Positions 47,162 to 55,449 of a stretch of 64,000 nucleotides of DNA are shown in pieces (the stretch's first letter is position 1; each line of letters begins with the position of its first letter). The notes under the pieces are model-generated. The model worked only from the letters and a program-made list of their open reading frames with translations, was not told where the DNA came from and did no database searches. A program made the translations under genes and the position numbers. Source of the stretch: Pseudomonas entomophila. Lineage in GTDB: Bacteria; Pseudomonadota; Gammaproteobacteria; Pseudomonadales; Pseudomonadaceae. The DNA is taken from the NCBI RefSeq assembly GCF_029478665.1, contig NZ_JARPQB010000006.1, positions 1 through 64,000 of the forward strand, written 5' to 3'.

Positions 47162-47530
47162 TCAATCTTCGATGAGTTCGCGCAGCTCGCGCATCATTTC
47201 GGTGCTGTCGCCCACGTTCAGTTCCACCAGACGGTGCAGATGGGTCATCGAGTCAATATCGATATACAGGCAGACGAAGCCCAGGCGGGTCGGTTCTTCG
47301 TGGCGCAGTTCAACTTGCATCTGAACCTGGGTCTGCTTGTCGTTCAGCTGGATGATCGCTTCGAAATCCTGGGTCAGGTCGGCATCCCAGGGCTTGGGGC
47401 ATTTGATCAGCAAGCCTTTGAGCGACAGGTCGAGCAGTTGCACTGGCCAGCGGCGTTCACCCTGGCGCAATTCGGCGGGGGCATCGAAGGCGATGCGTTG
47501 GAAACGGCGGCGTTCGTCGTGATCGCTCAT
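47162..47530 (-). CDS. PilZ-domain c-di-GMP-binding protein
   Basis: A 122-residue single PilZ domain. The N-terminal RRRFQRIAFD supplies the RxxxR-type motif, and LLDLSLKGLLIK the D/NxSxxG motif, both needed to bind c-di-GMP. It is followed by a short C-terminal helix. It is probably a receiver for signals set by GGDEF/EAL enzymes such as the one at 55450-59280. Divergent from cstA. Confidence 0.88.
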   Translation of the reverse strand: MSDHDERRRFQRIAFDAPAELRQGERRWPVQLLDLSLKGLLIKCPKPWDADLTQDFEAIIQLNDKQTQVQMQVELRHEEPTRLGFVCLYIDIDSMTHLHRLVELNVGDSTEMMRELRELIED

Positions 47531-47697
47531 GGGAAAGGCCCTCGGGGGTTCAACCTGACTATAGTTAATTCTGCCGCTGTATCAGGTACCGCAATCTGGC
47601 CGCAGAGGCTCTAGACCAAAGCAAGTGTGGCAATGCGCTTTGACTCGCCCTAGACTCGATGGGCGGTCTTTTCCAATCCACCAGCTGGAAGTAAACC

Positions 47698-49764
47698 ATG
47701 AACAACAATAATAGCCTGCTACGCCACATTCCGTGGCTGGCGCTGGCAGTCATAGGGGCCTGCGCGCTGGGTGTGGTTGCCCTGCGTCGCGGTGAGGCAA
47801 TCAACGCCTTGTGGATCGTGGTCGCGGCAGTGGCCATCTACCTGGTTGCCTACCGTTACTACAGCCTGTTCATCGCCACCAAGGTGATGCAGCTCGATCC
47901 TCGCCGGGCCACGCCCGCGGTACTCAACAACGATGGCCTGGACTACGTCCCGACCAACAAGCACATCCTCTTCGGCCATCACTTCGCCGCCATTGCCGGT
48001 GCCGGCCCGCTCGTGGGCCCGGTGCTCGCGGCGCAGATGGGCTACCTGCCCGGTACGTTGTGGCTGATCGCCGGCGTGGTGCTGGCTGGCGCGGTGCAGG
48101 ACTTCATGGTCCTGTTCCTGTCCACCCGCCGCAACGGCCGGTCGCTGGGTGACATGGTCCGTGAGGAGATGGGCCGAATCCCCGGCACCATCGCCCTGTT
48201 CGGCTGCTTCCTGATCATGATCATCATCCTCGCGGTGCTGGCGCTGATCGTGGTCAAGGCCCTGGCCGAAAGCCCTTGGGGCATGTTCACGGTGATGGCG
48301 ACCATCCCGATCGCGATGTTCATGGGCATCTACATGCGCTACATCCGTCCGGGGCGCATCGGCGAGATCTCGGTCGTCGGTGTGATCCTGCTGCTGCTGT
48401 CGATCTGGCTGGGGGGCCAGATCGCCGCGGATCCGGTGTGGGGCCCGGCGTTCACCTTCACCGGCGTGCAGATCACCTGGATGCTCGTGGGCTACGGCTT
48501 CGTCGCCGCCGTGTTGCCGGTGTGGCTGGTGCTGGCGCCGCGTGACTACCTGTCGACCTTCCTCAAGATCGGCACTATCGTCGGCCTTGCCATCGGCATC
48601 CTGGTCATTGCGCCCGAGCTGAAAATGCCCGCGCTGACGCAGTTCACCGACGGTACCGGCCCGGTATGGAAGGGCACCCTGTTCCCGTTCCTGTTCATCA
48701 CCATCGCCTGTGGCGCGGTGTCCGGCTTCCATGCGCTGATTTCTTCGGGCACCACGCCCAAGCTGCTGGACAACGAAGCCAACGCCCGCTACATCGGCTA
48801 CGGCGGCATGCTCATGGAGTCGTTCGTCGCCATCATGGCCATGGTCGCCGCCTCGGTGATCGAGCCGGGCGTGTACTTCGCCATGAACAGCCCGGCTGCG
48901 GTGGTTGGTGCCGACGTCGCCTCGGTGGCGCAGACGGTCAGCAGTTGGGGCTTCATGATCACCCCCGAGCAGCTCGAGGCTACCGCCCGTGACATCGGCG
49001 AGCACACCATCCTGGCCCGTGCCGGTGGTGCACCGACGCTGGCGGTGGGTATCGCGCAGATCCTGCACCAGGTATTGCCGGGTGAGAACACCATGGCGTT
49101 CTGGTACCACTTCGCGATTCTGTTCGAGGCGCTGTTCATCCTCACCGCGGTGGACGCTGGTACCCGTGCCGGTCGCTTCATGCTGCAGGACCTGCTGGGC
49201 AGCTTCGTGCCAGCCCTGAAGCGCACCGAGTCGTGGACCGCCAACTTGATCGGCACGGCGGGTTGCGTGGCGCTGTGGGGCTACCTGCTGTACCAGGGCG
49301 TGATCGACCCGCTGGGCGGTATCAATACGCTCTGGCCGCTGTTCGGTATCTCCAACCAGATGCTCGCCGGTATCGCCCTGATGCTGGGTACCGTGGTGCT
49401 GATCAAGATGAAGCGCCAGCGCTATGTCTGGGTCACCCTGTTGCCGGCCGTGTGGCTGCTGATCTGTACCACCACCGCGGGCCTGATCAAGCTGTTCGAC
49501 CCGAATCCGGCCGTAGGCTTCCTGGCCTTGGCCAAGAAGTACAGCACCGCGCTGGACGCCGGCCAGGTACTGGCCCCGGCCAAGGATATCGGGCAGATGC
49601 AGCACGTGATTTTCAACGCCTACACCAACGCCGGCCTGACTGTGCTGTTCCTGGTGGTGGTGTTCAGCGTGCTGTTCTTTGCCGTCAAGGTCGGCCTGGC
49701 CGCCCTGGGCCGCAAGGAGCGCACCGACAAGGAAACCCCGTTCCAGGCCCTGCCTGACGCTTGA
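47698..49764 (+). CDS. cstA: CstA-family pyruvate/peptide transporter
   Basis: A 688-residue protein with about 16-18 membrane helices. Typical segments: [55 protein letters not shown], and [20 protein letters not shown]. The family imports pyruvate or peptides during carbon starvation. It is followed by yjiX- and yjiA-type genes, the same trio as btsT-yjiX-yjiA in E. coli. GGAAGTAA precedes the ATG. Confidence 0.94.
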   Translation: MNNNNSLLRHIPWLALAVIGACALGVVALRRGEAINALWIVVAAVAIYLVAYRYYSLFIATKVMQLDPRRATPAVLNNDGLDYVPTNKHILFGHHFAAIAGAGPLVGPVLAAQMGYLPGTLWLIAGVVLAGAVQDFMVLFLSTRRNGRSLGDMVREEMGRIPGTIALFGCFLIMIIILAVLALIVVKALAESPWGMFTVMATIPIAMFMGIYMRYIRPGRIGEISVVGVILLLLSIWLGGQIAADPVWGPAFTFTGVQITWMLVGYGFVAAVLPVWLVLAPRDYLSTFLKIGTIVGLAIGILVIAPELKMPALTQFTDGTGPVWKGTLFPFLFITIACGAVSGFHALISSGTTPKLLDNEANARYIGYGGMLMESFVAIMAMVAASVIEPGVYFAMNSPAAVVGADVASVAQTVSSWGFMITPEQLEATARDIGEHTILARAGGAPTLAVGIAQILHQVLPGENTMAFWYHFAILFEALFILTAVDAGTRAGRFMLQDLLGSFVPALKRTESWTANLIGTAGCVALWGYLLYQGVIDPLGGINTLWPLFGISNQMLAGIALMLGTVVLIKMKRQRYVWVTLLPAVWLLICTTTAGLIKLFDPNPAVGFLALAKKYSTALDAGQVLAPAKDIGQMQHVIFNAYTNAGLTVLFLVVVFSVLFFAVKVGLAALGRKERTDKETPFQALPDA

Positions 49765-49777
49765 GAGGACTGCAGTG

Positions 49778-49975
49778 ATGTTCAACGACCTGGGTCGACT
49801 GGGTAAGTACCTGGGGCAGGCAGCCCGCCTGATGGTCGGCATGCCCGACTACGACAACTATGTCGAGCACATGCGCAGCAAGCACCCGGACAAGCCGGTG
49901 ATGAGCTACGAGGCGTTCTTCCGCGAACGCCAGGAAGCGCGTTATGGTGGCAAGTCCGGGCCCAAGTGCTGTTGA
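49778..49975 (+). CDS. YbdD/YjiX family small protein
   Basis: A 65-residue protein: [51 protein letters not shown] is the family pattern, ending in KCC. It always accompanies CstA/BtsT transporters and was found needed for pyruvate uptake by some of them. It starts 13 bases after cstA. Confidence 0.93.
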   Translation: MFNDLGRLGKYLGQAARLMVGMPDYDNYVEHMRSKHPDKPVMSYEAFFRERQEARYGGKSGPKCC

Positions 49976-50054
49976 ACCCGCGACATGCGTGATTCAGTGG
50001 GAGCCCGGGCAACCGGGCTCCCACTGTCATTTTCAGCCCCAAGGAGATTTCTGC

Positions 50055-51047
50055 GTGCAAACGCCCATTCCCGTTACCGTGCTGACCGGCTTCCTTGGCG
50101 CCGGCAAGACCACATTGCTCAAGCACATGCTCAAGGCCGAGCACGGCCTGAAGATCGCCGTGATCGAGAACGAGTTCAGTGAGGCCGGCATCGACAGCCA
50201 GTTGCTCGGTGACGAACCGGTGCAGGTGATGACGCTGGCCAACGGTTGCGTATGCTGCAGCATCCATGGCGACCTGACCCGCGCCCTGTACTTGCTGCTC
50301 GAGCGCCTCGACGCCGGCGAGATCGCCTTCGATCGCCTGGTGATCGAATGCACCGGCCTGGCTGATCCGGCACCGGTGGCGCAAACCTTCTTCATCGAGG
50401 AGGACCTGCGTGATCGTTACCTGCTCGACGGCATCGTCACCCTGGTCGACGCGGCCCACGCCGAACTGCACCTGACCCAGGCCATCGCCCAGGCCCAGGT
50501 GGGCTTTGCCGACCGGCTGCTGCTGAGCAAGACCGACCTGGTCGAGCCACAGGCGGTCGACGCCCTGCGCGAGCGCCTGGCGCGCATCAATGGCCGGGCG
50601 GCGATTCGCGTGGTCGAGCATGGCCGCATCGACCTGGCCGAGCTGCTCGATGTGCGCGGGTTCAACCTCAACCCGGACCTGGGTATCAGCTTCAAGCACA
50701 CCTTGCGCCCGGTACTCAAGCCCGCCACCCCTGACCGTATCTCGACACTGGTACTGCGTACTGAAACGCCGTTGGACATTGATCGGCTCAGCGACTTCAT
50801 GAACGAGCTGCTGGAGGCGCATGGCAAGCAATTGCTGCGCTACAAGGGCGTGCTGAACATTGCTGGCGAGGACCGCCGCCTGGTATTCCAGGGGGTTCTG
50901 AAGCTGTACGGGTTCGACTGGGATGCCGAGTGGAAGGAAGGCGAGACGCGGGAAAGCGTGATGGTGTTCATCGCCGATGAGCTGCCGGAGGAGAAGATTC
51001 GAATTGGATTCGAGGCGTTGAGTTACGAGGGAGTCAGAAGTATCTGA
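50055..51047 (+). CDS. YjiA-type CobW/COG0523 GTPase (metallochaperone family)
   Basis: A 330-residue protein with a GTG start behind AAGGAG. Walker A is GFLGAGKTTLLKHML; the metal-binding CxCC is in NGCVCCSIHGDL; a CobW C-terminal domain follows (LLRYKGVLNIAGEDRRLVFQGV). The family inserts or moves metal ions with GTP hydrolysis. Third gene of the cstA unit; a clear terminator follows at once. Confidence 0.92.
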   Translation: MQTPIPVTVLTGFLGAGKTTLLKHMLKAEHGLKIAVIENEFSEAGIDSQLLGDEPVQVMTLANGCVCCSIHGDLTRALYLLLERLDAGEIAFDRLVIECTGLADPAPVAQTFFIEEDLRDRYLLDGIVTLVDAAHAELHLTQAIAQAQVGFADRLLLSKTDLVEPQAVDALRERLARINGRAAIRVVEHGRIDLAELLDVRGFNLNPDLGISFKHTLRPVLKPATPDRISTLVLRTETPLDIDRLSDFMNELLEAHGKQLLRYKGVLNIAGEDRRLVFQGVLKLYGFDWDAEWKEGETRESVMVFIADELPEEKIRIGFEALSYEGVRSI

Positions 51048-51053
51048 CTTGCT

Positions 51054-51079
51054 AATGCCGCCTTGTGGCGGCATTTTTT
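51054..51079 (+). terminator. Terminator after the YjiA-type gene
   Basis: AATGCCGCC-TTGT-GGCGGCATTTTTT; a 9-bp stem and a T run, 6 bases after the stop. Confidence 0.9.
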
Positions 51080-51108
51080 CCTTTACTTACTCAAGCGAGG
51101 AAGACCGA

Positions 51109-51256
51109 ATGGACCTTCACAAAGGGATGGATTTTGATGGCTTCCTTTCGGAGGAGGGCCTGGCTGAAGTGGTATCTGAGGGGCACTCAAGCAGGTGCTC
51201 ATCTGGCAATTGATGCAATGCATCAAGAAGATTCACATTGCAAGCGACGATGGCGT
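51109..51256 (+). pseudogene. Frameshifted, truncated XRE-type regulator remnant
   Basis: An ATG at 51109 with a good ribosome site (GCGAGGAAG) opens MDLHKGMDFDGFLSEEGLAEVVSE, the start of XRE/HigA-type regulators. The frame is then off by one base at about 51181. In the shifted frame it continues ALKQVLIWQLMQCIKK, matching the next helix of the same family (AxKRVLAWQLxxAMKE). The likeness ends where the 3' end of the convergent MFS gene begins (51257). So only the first 45 or so codons survive. Confidence 0.6.
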
Positions 51257-52405
51257 TCAGGGGCTGGAGCGAGTTGCCAACCAGGCGAGTGACGCCAATC
51301 CAGCGCATAACATAACCAGCACAGTGGGACTCGTGCCCACGGAGCTGGATATCAAGTTCGTCAGGGCAGCCAGCAGTTGGTGAACAAGAGCGATCAGTGC
51401 CATGGCAGGAGAAGCAGCTCCTGTTGACTGCCTGCTTGCCAGTGACAGACTCACCGGGTATGCCATTCCCTGAGCTACAAGCATCAGGCAATAGGGTAGC
51501 CAGATCGCGTAAGCCGAATTTTTCAACAGTGATGATGCAATAAGCATGATGAGTGCGCCAAGTAACAGCAAAGCACTCGAAAATCGAAGCATCGTTACTT
51601 CGTTGTGGCCGGTTGCAAGGGTGCTCGCCAGACGAGTACCGAGCAGATAGGCAATGCTGATTGGCCATCCCAATAGCCCATATTCCCACATGGACCAGTT
51701 GAAGGACTGCTGGAAAAGCAAGGGCGCTGTACTGCTAAATACGACGATGATGGAGTACCCAAAACCTCCGGCAAGCACAGGCAGGATGAAGCGTGGTTGC
51801 ACAATGAGCTTATGGAAACTGGCAATCTCACCTGTTCGGTGTGGAGGAACTATGTGGTGAGCTGCGATATTCCAGCCCTTCAGTGTTGCCATGAGTACAC
51901 AGGGTATCGCGACGAGCAGCATGGCCACTCGCCAGTTCGTGAGCGTGGCAATCATCGCCCCGATAAACTGGGAGGCTCCAAGAGAGAGAACGAAGCAAAG
52001 TGAAAGGCTGCTATAGGCGCGTGTCAGATCCTTACCATCATACTGCTCGACCAGCAACGCACGAGCGGCAACTGATATACCGCCTGCCAGGGCTCCCTGA
52101 AGCAGGCGTAAAACAAGAAATGCCCAGGCAACGGGTGATACTGCGAGCAGAAATGTGCAGCAGCCGTAGAGGAGTAGCGTCCAGGTCAGCATACGGCTTG
52201 AACCGAGAGTGGCTCCCAAACGACCCCACAGGATTACGCACCCCCCCATTCCTACAAGAAACAGGCTCAGGCTGAGTGCGGCGAATTCATCTGTTGCATT
52301 CAGGTCGTCAGCAATGGCCGGGAGCATGGGTAGGTAGAAGGTTATACCCGACTGGCACAACAGTACGGCTAAGCAACTGAAGTAGAGAATTCGCCGTTTG
52401 GTCAT
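51257..52405 (-). CDS. MFS exporter linked to the PLP enzyme
   Basis: A 382-residue protein with 12 predicted membrane segments. GRLGATLGSSRMLTWTLLLYG near residue 62 is the loop 2-3 motif; LLQGALAGGISVAARALLVE near residue 107 resembles the drug-efflux motif of Bcr/CflA transporters. Its ATG overlaps the stop of the PLP enzyme gene (ATGA), so both are made together. A dedicated exporter for the enzyme product is the natural inference. GC content is clearly lower than in the core. Confidence 0.85.
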   Translation of the reverse strand: MTKRRILYFSCLAVLLCQSGITFYLPMLPAIADDLNATDEFAALSLSLFLVGMGGCVILWGRLGATLGSSRMLTWTLLLYGCCTFLLAVSPVAWAFLVLRLLQGALAGGISVAARALLVEQYDGKDLTRAYSSLSLCFVLSLGASQFIGAMIATLTNWRVAMLLVAIPCVLMATLKGWNIAAHHIVPPHRTGEIASFHKLIVQPRFILPVLAGGFGYSIIVVFSSTAPLLFQQSFNWSMWEYGLLGWPISIAYLLGTRLASTLATGHNEVTMLRFSSALLLLGALIMLIASSLLKNSAYAIWLPYCLMLVAQGMAYPVSLSLASRQSTGAASPAMALIALVHQLLAALTNLISSSVGTSPTVLVMLCAGLASLAWLATRSSP

Positions 52406-53643
52406 GGCTGAGTCTTCAGTAAATGGGCGATGGCAGGGTTGCTGTTCAGGTACTCAGCGACACTTTGGCAGAAGCTCTCGATTTCACCAGGCTGCATGTC
52501 TGCTCTGAGCGTAATGCGCAGCGCTGCAGCATTCTTGGGTACGACAGGAAAGAAGACGGCTGAAGTGAGAAACCCGCTGTTGGCCAGGAAGGTCGACGCA
52601 GCAATGGCGTGCTCAGCCTCTCCAAGCGGTATTAGCCTAATGGGAGATGTTGATCCAGCATGAGGTGTAGGCAAAAGCCTGTCGAACAATTCGATGTTGT
52701 TTTTCAACGCCTGCTGCAGCGTAGTCAACAGGGGACTGGAGTGAAGTCGGGCGGACGCCCGGCCTGCACCGATAGCTGCGGCATTGAGGCTTTGGGACCA
52801 GTTGGTAGGACCTCCATATCTCTGTACAAGACGTTTCTGTTGGGTATTTGCCAGCATGACCAGGCCACCGCTTGCGGCAAATGCTTTCCCCAAGGACGCT
52901 ACAATGATGACCCCTTCATCCAGCTCCTGTAGTTGCCCCCTGACAAAGCCCTGCCCAAAAACACCTACCGTAGAAAGGGCATGTGAGTCGTCCAAGTACA
53001 AGAACAAACCGTAGCGCTCCTTGAGGTACAACAAGGCGTCCATGTGTGCCGTCCCGCCCATGCTGTAGTAGCCGTCGGTGATATAGGCAACCCTTCCGTG
53101 TTGCCTGCAGATGCTCTCGAGTTGGTCCATATCGTTATGGGGAAGCGTCTGGACCTCGGTCTCATCCGCACAGGCTGCTTTGATATGGTTCAGGGAGTAG
53201 TGGGCAAACTTGTCGAACACCATATGGGGCGATATACCATCGGTGAAAATACCTGCGGCAACAAGTGGTAGTACTCCAGAGCTTGCTGCGCTGCATGACA
53301 ATGTGGCCAGAGACGCGCATCCAAACAGTTCGGACAGTTCAGCCTCATATTGGTCTAGCACTTGAAGCTGGCAGCGATTACGCGAGTTGGCGATACGTAG
53401 GGTGCGCGAATTTTCCAGCTCTTCGATTGCCCCTTGGAGGATATCCGGGTGGTAGTCCAGCCCAAGATAGGAGGTTGTACAGAAGTGTTGCAGCGTCCTG
53501 CCGTGTTGGTCCTGAAGTAGATTTCTGGCAATGGGCTGCACCTGCAATCCGGAAAGATGCTTGGCATACGATGTCTGCCAGTCCGCCTCGGACTTCTGAA
53601 TCATGCTCCTGTAATTGGTGAATTGATTTCGAGTGACTGCCAT
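52402..53643 (-). CDS. Alpha-oxoamine-synthase-type PLP enzyme (CqsA/KBL-like)
   Basis: A 413-residue fold-type I enzyme. Family motifs in order: SYLGLDYHP, the D-x3-H-x-S segment DKFAHYSLN, TDGYYSMGG, LYLDDSHALSTVGVFGQG, and the PLP lysine in ASLGKAFAASGG. Alpha-oxoamine synthases join an acyl-CoA to an amino acid (glycine, serine, alanine) with loss of CO2; CqsA of Vibrio makes an autoinducer this way. The remaining parts are unlike BioF, HemA or Kbl as I know them, and no bio, heme or tdh gene is near. The start at 53643 has AGGAAG upstream. It is coupled to an MFS exporter. Confidence 0.8.
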   Translation of the reverse strand: MAVTRNQFTNYRSMIQKSEADWQTSYAKHLSGLQVQPIARNLLQDQHGRTLQHFCTTSYLGLDYHPDILQGAIEELENSRTLRIANSRNRCQLQVLDQYEAELSELFGCASLATLSCSAASSGVLPLVAAGIFTDGISPHMVFDKFAHYSLNHIKAACADETEVQTLPHNDMDQLESICRQHGRVAYITDGYYSMGGTAHMDALLYLKERYGLFLYLDDSHALSTVGVFGQGFVRGQLQELDEGVIIVASLGKAFAASGGLVMLANTQQKRLVQRYGGPTNWSQSLNAAAIGAGRASARLHSSPLLTTLQQALKNNIELFDRLLPTPHAGSTSPIRLIPLGEAEHAIAASTFLANSGFLTSAVFFPVVPKNAAALRITLRADMQPGEIESFCQSVAEYLNSNPAIAHLLKTQP

Positions 53644-53837
53644 GTCAAACACTTCCTGCAATGGTTTGGAGCAAGCAGTGTGCATTGCAGGAAAGCGTCG
53701 GTATGTCCGAAGCCGGGTGTTTTGATCGAGGTAATTTTCCGAGAAGAGCGTCAGAAATACCTTGGCGTGTCGCGGAGAATTAAACAATCACGTTTAAGGT
53801 TTTTGTAGGGCCTGCATGCGTCCAGAACACAAGTCAC

Positions 53838-53867
53838 AAAAAAGCCCGGCACATGGCCGGGCTTTTT
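53838..53867. terminator. Terminator of glyA (and possibly of the opposite strand)
   Basis: AAAAAAGCCCGGC-CA-like loop-GCCGGGCTTTTT: a strong stem flanked by A and T runs, 20 bases beyond the glyA stop. It separates the AT-rich cassette from the core. Confidence 0.9.
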
Positions 53868-53886
53868 CACATCAGGCGTCTGCCAA

Positions 53887-55140
53887 TCAGTTGCCGTACA
53901 CCGGCAGCTTCTTGCAGATGGCCTTGACCTTCTCACGCACGGCGTCGATCACCGCTTCGTTGTTCAGGTCGGCCAGGATGTCGCAGATCCAGCCGGCCAG
54001 CTCGCGGCATTCTGTCTCTTTGAAGCCACGGGTGGTGACGGCAGGGGTGCCGAAACGCAGGCCCGAGGTGACGAACGGCGAACGCGGGTCGTTCGGGACC
54101 GAGTTCTTGTTGACGGTGATGAAAGCCTTGCCCAAGGCGGCGTCGGCGTCCTTACCGGAGATTTCCTGCTTGATCAGCGACAGCAGGAACAGGTGGTTCT
54201 GGGTGCCGCCGGAAACGACGTCGAAACCACGCTCGATGAACACTTCGGCCATGGCCTGGGCGTTCTTCACCACTTGCTGCTGATAGGCCTTGAACTCAGG
54301 CTGCAGGGCCTCCTTGAAGCAGATCGCCTTGGCGGCGATGACGTGCTCCAGCGGGCCGCCCTGGGCGCCTGGGAAGACGGCGGAGTTCAGCTTCTTCTCG
54401 ATGTCGGCGTTGGCACGGGCCAGGATCAGGCCACCACGTGGACCGCGCAGGGTCTTGTGGGTGGTGGTGGTGACGACGTCGGCGAACGGAACCGGGTTCG
54501 GGTATACGCCCGCGGCGACCAGGCCGGCTACGTGGGCCATGTCGACGAACAGGTAGGCACCGACCTTGTCGGCGATTTCGCGGAAGCGAGGGAAGTCCAG
54601 GACCTGCGAGTAGGCGGAGAAGCCGGCGACGATCATCTTCGGCTTGTGCTCCAGGGCCAGCGCCTCGACTTCGTCGTAGTTGATCAGGCCGTTGGCGTCG
54701 ATGCCGTACTGGATGGCGTTGTACAGCTTGCCCGAGGAGGAAACGCTGGCGCCGTGGGTCAGGTGACCACCGTGGGCCAGGCTCATGCCCAGGATGGTGT
54801 CGCCGGCCGACAGCAGTGCCAGGTAGACAGCGGCGTTGGCTTGGGAGCCAGCGTGTGGCTGGACGTTGGCGTAGTCGGCGCCGAACAGCTCCTTGGCGCG
54901 GTCGATGGCCAGTTGCTCGACCACGTCGACGTACTCGCAACCACCGTAGTAGCGCTTGCCTGGGTAGCCTTCGGCGTACTTGTTGGTCAGAACCGAACCC
55001 TGGGCCTCCATGACCGCCGGGCTGGTGTAGTTTTCCGAAGCGATCAGCTCGATATGCTCTTCCTGGCGCAGGGCTTCTTGCTGCATGGCTTCGAAGAGCT
55101 CGGCGTCGTACTTGGCAATGGTCAAATCACGGCTGAACAT
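53887..55140 (-). CDS. glyA: Serine hydroxymethyltransferase
   Basis: A 417-residue PLP enzyme. [20 protein letters not shown] near residue 30, the lysine motif [13 protein letters not shown] near residue 227, and [12 protein letters not shown] near residue 330 are standard. It interconverts serine and glycine with one-carbon transfer to tetrahydrofolate. The ATG at 55140 ([12 protein letters not shown]) is the family start. Confidence 0.97.
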   Translation of the reverse strand: MFSRDLTIAKYDAELFEAMQQEALRQEEHIELIASENYTSPAVMEAQGSVLTNKYAEGYPGKRYYGGCEYVDVVEQLAIDRAKELFGADYANVQPHAGSQANAAVYLALLSAGDTILGMSLAHGGHLTHGASVSSSGKLYNAIQYGIDANGLINYDEVEALALEHKPKMIVAGFSAYSQVLDFPRFREIADKVGAYLFVDMAHVAGLVAAGVYPNPVPFADVVTTTTHKTLRGPRGGLILARANADIEKKLNSAVFPGAQGGPLEHVIAAKAICFKEALQPEFKAYQQQVVKNAQAMAEVFIERGFDVVSGGTQNHLFLLSLIKQEISGKDADAALGKAFITVNKNSVPNDPRSPFVTSGLRFGTPAVTTRGFKETECRELAGWICDILADLNNEAVIDAVREKVKAICKKLPVYGN

Positions 55141-55309
55141 GGCGGTCCTCAAGGATCGGGCTGAATTGGGGGGGCATTCTAACCGATTGATTCGCCGCTG
55201 GCATATGAAGTGGCATCAAGTCGCGGACCAATGGCCTTCATGTTGTAACCCGCGCCGTGTCTGGGCTGGAGTTGACTTTTGGGTCCGTTTTTGCGGTTCG
55301 GCACCGCAC

Positions 55310-55430
55310 CCTGTAGGAGCGGCCTTGAGCCGCGAAAGGGCCGCAAAGCGGCCCCGGCGATCTTCGCGTCAACACTGAACCCTGGGGCTGCTGCGCAGCC
55401 CTTTCGCGGCTCAAGGCCGCTCCTACAGGG
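55310..55430. repeat. REP inverted pair
   Basis: CCTGTAGGAGCGGCCTTGAG and its inverse ending GCCGCTCCTACAGGG. It fills most of the 309-base gap between the glyA start and the end of the GGDEF-EAL gene; 55141-55309 holds only the presumed glyA promoter. Confidence 0.85.
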
Positions 55431-55449
55431 ATCGTGTGATACCGGGCGG

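Noticed and set aside
51257..51383. Continuation of the XRE remnant into the MFS 3' region (ending AASSW)
   Set aside because: This part is antisense to the intact exporter gene and no longer resembles the regulator family.
53644..53787. A 48-residue N-terminal extension of the PLP enzyme from 53787
   Set aside because: The ATG at 53643 has a proper ribosome site and the extension has no family likeness.
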